Position numbers and translations under genes: made by a program. 8,225 bases of DNA from Balneola sp. (lineage in GTDB: Bacteria > Bacteroidota > Rhodothermia > Balneolales > Balneolaceae). Location: the NCBI GenBank assembly GCA_002730655.1, contig PCAT01000096.1, positions 1-8,225 of the forward strand, read 5' to 3'. This document shows positions 6,201 through 8,225 of this stretch, piece by piece. The notes beneath the pieces are model-generated. The model saw only the letters and a list, made by a program, of their open reading frames with translations. It did no database searches and had not been told where the DNA came from. Position 1 is the stretch's first letter; every line of letters starts with the position of its first letter.

Positions 6201-8225
6201 TTCAATATTTTGTATAAATTCTTCATTACATGATGAACCATCACCACCGCAAACTCCACACTCATCTTGTATCAATGAACCTAAACATTCACCATTACAT
6301 TCCATACCTGGAAGAGGATATTCGCATGAACCATCATCTACATTAGCTAAAGAATCATAATTACATGCAAATTCATTTGTACATCCAAAAACTGGACAAG
6401 CCTGACAAGACTCCCAACAAACTGTTTCAAGAACAATATCTGTATCACCGACAACTAGAATTCTATTATTTCCATATGGACCACCAGCACATGTATCTAA
6501 GTTAGAACCAGACTCATACCAGCCATCATGGAAGTTATATTCATAATTACCAGCTTGTAGACCAGTAAATGTATAACTCCATACACTATCACCGTCAGTA
6601 GTCATAGTCATCCAATCACCTCCATCTAATCTCACATTCATTGCATCACCTTCAAAACCTTCAATTGACATATCAACAGAAACAGTTGCCATAACACCGC
6701 AATCAGAGTTATCTCCACCACATACACCACATTCATCAAACTCTAAACAAGAACTATCATCAATAGTAGCATTACTATCATAATTACATGCATTTTCTTG
6801 CATACAGCCATAAAATGGTGATTCAACACAAGTACAATCATAACCAAAATCTATCATTTCATCAACTGTGTAACTAAATGACCAAACATAATCATAGCAA
6901 TTAAAAGGTACTGTTGTTATGTCAACACCGTTTACAATTGGACAGTTTGTACATGAGCCATCATCAACAGTTGCTTCAGGGTCGTAATTAGAGTAATCAG
7001 AATTAATACATCCTGCGCATGAATCGTCTGCATCGTCTGGACAATAATCAAATTCGTCACATAAACCGTCACCGTCAGCATCTGATAAACAAGCACCGTC
7101 GCAATCATAGCCAGCTACAGGGTATGTGCAATAATTATTATCATCACTAAGAAAATTACATGCGTATTCATCAAGACAAACAGGGTCTGGACAGTCATAA
7201 CCTATAATATTGTCAAAATCAGAATTCCAAAAACCACTATTACCTTCAGACCATACGTAAAGTGAATCACCGACTAATAACGTGACGTCGGTATCAGAGT
7301 TATCACCACCACCACTTGATGCGGCTAGTGTAAGATTATAACAACCATCTTCAAGATCTAAACATGCCGTTCCATTAAAGTCATATCCTCCAGAAAAAAC
7401 TGATGTACCGTTGTTGTCAGTAATAGAGAAACCAAATTCATGTGCATTGTCAATTAAGTTACCATCCTCATCAACTAAATTAGTCCATGACACAGCAACT
7501 TCTGATAAATCACATTCCTCTTCACAATTTGAACCGCTAAAGGAATTTCCAGCATGAGCAGTAAATGTACCAAAATCACCAGCATCTAGTGAATTACCAT
7601 TCCATCCATCACCAAATGTATCATACAAATTAAAAGTATAACATCCGATTGGATCCAAGCATAAATCTGCAGATAAACCATTGTGACTGATGGAATTAAT
7701 TGGAAAATTATTTGGATTTTCCAAACCATCAGGACTGTATGTAGATGTCCAAATTATATTTCCATTAGCGTCAAGAATTTGCCAAGCATTCTCACTTGGC
7801 CAAACACCACTCTCATCATAAAAAATTGTTGTTAAAGGAAATTCACACGTGAGATTTCCATCACAATCGTATCCTGAAGCAGGATATGAACAACTACCGT
7901 CATCATCAGTTGCTATATTATTAAAATTACACGCATTATTGTCAATGCAACCTAAAATTTCATCAATATCACATACTCCATCACCATCAATATCACTACA
8001 ACCATTAACTGGCTCTAATTCATTGCCATCACAATCGTATCCTGAAGCAGGATATGAACAACTACCGTCATCGTCAGTTGCTATATTATTAAAATTACAC
8101 GCATTATTTTCAATGCAACCTAAAATTTCATCAATATCACATACTCCATCACCATCAATATCACTACAACCATTAACTGGCTCTTGAGACGAAGGACATG
8201 AACATCCACAAATATCAAAAACAAG
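1..8225 (-). CDS. Giant multidomain Cys-rich secreted protein, partial at both ends
   Basis: One minus-strand frame is open across the window: 2741 codons from 8225 to 3, plus two bases of the next codon. Motif codons checked along the length all fall in this register, so there is no net frameshift. Start and stop lie outside, so the protein exceeds 2741 residues. The translation is a mosaic of 17 Cys modules (G-C-T-D-x-x-A-C-N-Y/F...D-D-G-S-C), about 10 thrombospondin-3/EF-like loops (D-x-D-G-D-G-V-C-D), beta-sandwich, CBM-like, GEVED, SprB-like and leucine-rich repeat domains, and repeated GWN/YWP modules. These families are typical of extracellular Bacteroidota proteins, often exported by the type IX system, though no signal peptide or sorting domain is visible here. 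Asp, Asn, Gly and Cys are abundant and Lys is scarce. I see no catalytic domain. A surface adhesin or structural role is inferred; the function is unknown. Confidence 0.96.
261..503 (-). other. GWN/YWP module 2b (second cassette)
   Basis: Residues about 2575-2655. It has LSDGWNIIGYLHREP, then LTILKDETGLVYWPFFSLN, IGDMQPGKGYQIKT and DIVFEYPDLE. It is the tandem partner of module 2a; in KDETGLVYWP the protein is identical, but six of the ten codons differ synonymously. Confidence 0.75.
504..737 (-). other. GWN/YWP module 2a (second cassette)
   Basis: Residues about 2497-2574. It has LNEGWGIMSTYIDPSD, then LIIVKDETGLVYWPLFSLN, IGDLQIGEGYQIKL and ELVISG. It is closely similar at protein level to module 2b, especially over KDETGLVYWP and GYQIK. 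Confidence 0.75.
738..1118 (-). other. GVFYT/CGG domain, copy B
   Basis: Residues about 2370-2496. It starts PTWNYDITSGNHTIAL, then GDWFGVFYTDDNGNLICGG, MTAWIDD, TDEKDGFSLDEVFTWKIWD and ends VNGLSAIASF. It aligns with copy A throughout, with moderate divergence. The EKDG motif here reappears at the window edge in the partial domain at 1-252. Confidence 0.65.
1119..1496 (-). other. GVFYT/CGG domain, copy A
   Basis: Residues about 2244-2369. It starts PNWDVITTDANHTILIP, then IGSYIGVFYTN, LVCGGAVLW, TSIAAWGTEAG, DNGFSIGEAFIWGMWD and ends MSGVASITTPA. The same order occurs in the adjacent copy B. The module recurs in large secreted Bacteroidota proteins, usually near the C-terminal end; I cannot give a family name or ligand. 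Confidence 0.65.
1497..1946 (-). other. Protein domains: two tandem SprB-like repeats
   Basis: Residues about 2094-2243. The first has VNISISALGGSNNYSYNWSN, then IPPGIYSVNVTDNVTGC. The second has VVTVDVLGGTGPYTYESAGA, then CPGEQLIMVTDANGC and SITVDI. Both follow the G-G-x-x-x-Y-x-Y...V-T-D-x-x-G-C plan. The second lacks the W-S-N motif, so it is the more diverged copy. The boundary is near 1715. Confidence 0.8.
1947..2009 (-). repeat. Two-Cys linker module
   Basis: The module GCTNSNAINYNENASEDDGS, ending in Cys, lacks the second Cys. It joins the LRR domain to the SprB-like pair and shares its INY variant with the module on the other side of the LRR domain. Confidence 0.85.
2013..2606 (-). 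other. Protein domain: leucine-rich repeat domain with flavobacterial cap
   Basis: Residues about 1875-2071. It opens with FVPDDNFEQRLIDLGIDD, then ILDDYVLT, the N-terminal cap common in flavobacterial LRR proteins. Repeats of about 21-22 residues follow: IHSLALNNNHLTEINLSNC, VSLQFLELTHNQLSFLDVSE, DLEMLIT. The pattern is L-x-x-L-x-L-x-x-N-x-L-x-x-L/I-x-L/V-S. Such domains usually mediate protein-protein or surface contacts. The C-terminal end (QQMGLWEIDP, then STIGNC) is a likely cap before the next Cys module. Confidence 0.85.
2610..2672 (-). repeat. Two-Cys linker module
   Basis: The module GCTDPFSINYNPLATFDDGL, ending in Cys, lacks the usual second Cys (INY instead of CNY). It joins the solenoid-like domain to the leucine-rich repeat domain. 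Confidence 0.85.
2673..3374 (-). other. Unclassified solenoid-like domain
   Basis: Residues about 1618-1852. Hydrophobic/Asn periodicity is visible, with stretches such as LEGLAGLQNINFINNFQFVD, ISIGECNSLLSING and LQIYDNPLLHSV. This resembles receptor-L or irregular leucine-rich repeats without a clean consensus. The N-terminal part (YSECTNTESVRIYPNNENL, then LSSLYNKAGINYFYIGDG) matches nothing I can name. The end is aromatic (LDYYYGFGNNYDTFFDI, then TYYQQSCFEDC). It contains the only lysine between residues 891 and 2441 (residue 1666). Confidence 0.5.
3375..3524 (-). repeat. Cys module plus terminal calcium loop
   Basis: A three-Cys module (GCIDVEACNFDHYAAIDD, then GSC) is followed by YYDCEFNC and the loop NDINGNGVCDELEE. 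It connects the SprB-like domain to the solenoid-like domain. The loop carries Asn where most loops carry Asp. Confidence 0.8.
3525..3752 (-). other. Protein domain: SprB-like repeat
   Basis: Residues about 1492-1567. The stretch CSGTGDIAIQVAGGSGNYSY, then WSNGATG and a closing VVMVIDNETNC, matches the SprB repeat pattern (G-x-I-x-(V/I)-x-V-x-G-G-x-x-x-Y-x-Y-x-W-S-N-G...G-x-Y/F-x-V-x-V-x-D-x-x-x-C). SprB is the large flavobacterial gliding adhesin; the repeat is widespread and does not by itself prove a gliding role. Confidence 0.8.
3759..4331 (-). repeat. Array of four Cys modules with four calcium loops
   Basis: In order: module GCTDSGADNF (4331); loop DTDGDGVCDADEIL and module GCLDVDACNY (4205); spacer NNCDLCSGETDGSG and loop DLDDDGVCNIDEIT; module GCTDLDACNF (4025) ending FINCDGSC; loop DLDIDGICDEEDVC, the motif DDCGICNGDGVCDEQEIL, and module GCLDETASNF (3824). 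The density of Asp-rich loops makes this the strongest candidate for a calcium-rigidified stalk. Confidence 0.85.
4345..4757 (-). other. Protein domain: GEVED-type beta domain
   Basis: Residues about 1157-1294. Hallmarks are DYISLVSFGDVYN near the start, GYSDYTS, GDVLDIQIQI, the core GVWIDWNDDSMFD, HRMRIRSIY and the closing GETEDYTLIVLP. The I-D-W-N-x-D motif and the terminal G-E-x-E-D-Y-x-L signature define GEVED domains of secreted Bacteroidota proteins. Their exact function is not settled; they usually occur as accessory domains of surface proteins and proteases. Confidence 0.85.
4770..5315 (-). repeat. Array of four Cys modules with two calcium loops
   Basis: In order: a degenerate loop CPDVNLDGICDD (5315-5265); modules GCTYPTACNF (5264) and GCTDTSACNF (5180) joined by FYSCFF; a Cys-dense spacer with QDCDCNQ and HCDCIC; a full loop DDDGDGVCDEEEIL (about 4962-4920); and modules GCTYEQACNF (4919) and GCTDPMASNY (4832) joined by FMSCFGV. 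The last module lacks the second Cys and runs into the GEVED domain. The two module pairs share a linker, so the array looks built from a two-module unit. Confidence 0.85.
5316..5738 (-). other. GVK/LCG domain closing the first cassette
   Basis: Residues about 830-970. It has DYGIDMTIYL, then SVWIGVKNTNDELCG, a YISVFGNEG strand and GESINFFVD. This follows the plan of the domains at 1119-1496 and 738-1118 (I-G-V-F-Y-T...L-x-C-G-G...W-G...G-E-x-F) and of the partial domain at 1-252. The Lys run of the cassette ends here at residue 890. Confidence 0.6.
5739..5969 (-). other. GWN/YWP module 1b (first cassette)
   Basis: This is the tandem partner of module 1a. It has FDEGWNLLPYL, IIVKDEYSKVYWPEY, INDI and PGKSYYIKL at the same spacing. 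It is considerably diverged from 1a, unlike the closely matching pair near the other end of the window. Confidence 0.7.
5970..6224 (-). other. GWN/YWP module 1a (first cassette)
   Basis: Residues about 668-752. It opens with LKEGWNLVSIYL, continues with IEVVIDQNGNVYWPVFGLNNIG and closes with FKGYKILA. The layout G-W-N-(L/I)-(V/I)-S...D-x-x-G-x-V-Y-W-P...I-G...G-Y-x-I is shared with three other modules in this protein (5739-5969, 504-737, 261-503). It holds the first lysine (residue 677) of the window. I recognise the module as recurrent in secreted Bacteroidota proteins but cannot name a family. Confidence 0.7.
6228..6386 (-). repeat. Cys module with CNGEC and ECGVCGGD tails
   Basis: A three-Cys module (GCTNEFACNYDSLANVDD, then GSCEYPLPGMECNGEC) is extended by DECGVCGGDGSSC. 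It links the CBM-like domain to the first GWN/YWP cassette. Confidence 0.85.
6396..6698 (-). other. Protein domain: CBM20/AMPK-like glycan-binding beta domain
   Basis: Residues about 510-610. The pattern is VSVDMS at the start, then NVRLDGGDWMTM, a VWSYTF strand, LQAGNYEYNFHDGWYE, an NNR motif and a closing CWESC. This order (V-x-V-D-M; W-x-x-M; W-x-y-x-F; G-x-Y-E-Y-x-F; N-R; C-W-x-S-C) matches the starch-binding/AMPK-type beta-sandwiches common in secreted Bacteroidota proteins. Polysaccharide binding is possible, but the ligand cannot be read from sequence. Confidence 0.6.
6699..6809 (-). repeat. Cys module with ECGVCGGD tail
   Basis: A three-Cys module (GCMQENACNYDSNATIDD, then SSC) is followed by DECGVCGGDNSDC. 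This ECGVCGGD tail recurs at the end of the module at 6228-6386, and in both places it sits directly before a folded domain. Confidence 0.8.
6810..6941 (-). other. Short Cys-containing linker domain
   Basis: About 44 residues between two Cys modules, with PIVNGVDI, then NCYDYVW, VDEMIDFGYDC and TCVE. Similar 'EMIDFGYDCTC' segments occur with the same Cys modules in other flavobacterial proteins as far as I recall. Four to five Cys in so short a stretch suggest a small disulfide-stabilised unit. Function unknown. Confidence 0.45.
6942..7193 (-). repeat. Two Cys modules flanking a calcium-loop motif
   Basis: The first module is degenerate (VCLDEYACNF, then NYCTYPVAGYDCDGAC). It runs into the thrombospondin-3-like loop DADGDGLCDEFDYC (7088-7041) and then a module lacking the second Cys (GCINSDYSNYDPEAT, 7013-6942). 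The Asp spacing in the loop fits calcium binding in related type-3 repeats; binding is inferred, not shown. Confidence 0.75.
7194..7511 (-). other. Protein domain: second beta-sandwich, divergent
   Basis: Residues about 239-345. It shares the general plan of the preceding domain: alternating hydrophobic strands, a FSITDNNG turn and a CLDLEDGCYNLTL strand equivalent to the CLDPIGCYTFNL strand upstream. It lacks the GDGWNG loop. The two Cys around the DLEDG turn are at equivalent places in both domains, which suggests an old tandem duplication. Confidence 0.5.
7527..7850 (-). other. Protein domain: beta-sandwich with GDGWNG motif
   Basis: Residues about 126-233. This looks like a beta-rich extracellular domain. 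It contains the stretch CYTFNLYDTFGDGWNG, a Y-x-F-x-(I/L)-x-D-x-(Y/F)-G-D-G-W pattern that I recognise from accessory domains of secreted Bacteroidota proteins. It begins right after the duplicated Cys modules and ends at a CEEEC hinge (7526-7512). The ligand is unknown; a carbohydrate- or protein-binding role is inferred only. Confidence 0.6.
7858..8016 (-). repeat. Tandem duplication, copy 2 (calcium loop + Cys module)
   Basis: This is the second copy of the 159-nt unit, residues about 71-123, with the Cys module starting GCIDNNACNF. About 157 of 159 bases match copy 1. No other module in the window matches so closely at nucleotide level, so this pair is recent, homogenised by conversion, or an assembly product. 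Confidence 0.95.
8026..8184 (-). repeat. Tandem duplication, copy 1 (calcium loop + Cys module)
   Basis: This is the N-terminal copy of a 159-nt near-identical repeat with a 168-nt period (56 codons), covering residues about 15-67. It encodes EPVNGCSD, the loop DIDGDGVCDIDEIL, the Cys module starting GCIENNACNF, then DDDGSCSYPASGYDCDG. By eye it differs from the other copy at two positions: one synonymous Asp codon and one Glu/Asp change. The nine bases between the copies (8017-8025) are not repeated. Confidence 0.95.

Noticed and set aside
7858..8184. CRISPR array or other non-coding direct repeats
   Set aside because: There are only two 159-nt copies separated by nine bases, in frame, encoding a known module type. 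There are no short repeats with unique spacers.
7849..8187. Plus-strand ORF of 112 codons with two internal repeats
   Set aside because: Its repeats are only the antisense reading of the 168-nt duplicated minus-strand module. It overlaps a clear coding frame and has no recognisable protein features.
1..8225. Calling the gene sprB from its SprB-like repeats
   Set aside because: Only three SprB-like repeats are present among many unrelated domains, and this repeat is widespread in Bacteroidota. The overall architecture does not support the gene name.

Overview
The whole window is the interior of one giant protein-coding gene on the minus strand. A single frame (codon 1 at 8225-8223) stays open for all 2741 complete codons. 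No start, stop, ribosome binding site, promoter, terminator or intergenic gap lies inside the window. It is easily missed by a caller that needs both ends of an ORF. I found no other gene, RNA, CRISPR array or mobile element on either strand.

The product is a secreted, cysteine-rich, very acidic, mosaic all-beta protein. The source is probably a marine member of Bacteroidota (Flavobacteriia-like). The reasons are AT-rich coding sequence, many modules of the form G-C-T-D-x-x-A-C-N-Y/F...D-D-G-S-C joined to D-x-D-G-D-G-V-C-D calcium-loop motifs, SprB-type repeats, a GEVED-type domain, and a flavobacterial-style leucine-rich repeat domain opening with VPDDNFEQ. Organism and secretion route are inferred: neither the signal peptide nor the C-terminal sorting domain is in view.

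Layout from N to C terminus (high to low coordinates): a near-perfect 168-nt tandem duplication of a calcium-loop/Cys module (8184-7858); two beta-sandwich domains, the first with a GDGWNG motif (7850-7194); Cys modules and linkers (7193-6699); a CBM-like beta domain (6698-6396); a Cys module (6386-6228); a three-part 'GWN/YWP' cassette (6224-5316); a Cys/calcium-loop array (5315-4770); a GEVED domain (4757-4345); a second array (4331-3759); one SprB-like domain (3752-3525); a Cys module plus calcium loop (3524-3375); an unclassified solenoid-like domain (3374-2673); a Cys module; a leucine-rich repeat domain (2606-2013); a Cys module; two SprB-like domains (1946-1497); two tandem 'GVFYT/CGG' domains (1496-738); and a second, truncated GWN/YWP cassette (737-1).

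There are 17 Cys modules and about 10 calcium-loop motifs, which appear to act as disulfide- and calcium-rigidified spacers between folded domains. No enzymatic domain is visible, so an adhesive, surface-structural or ligand-binding role is the most reasonable inference. The most notable signals are duplications of different age (an almost identical 168-nt tandem copy and an old, heavily diverged three-domain cassette duplication) and a near-total lack of lysine outside the GWN/YWP cassettes.
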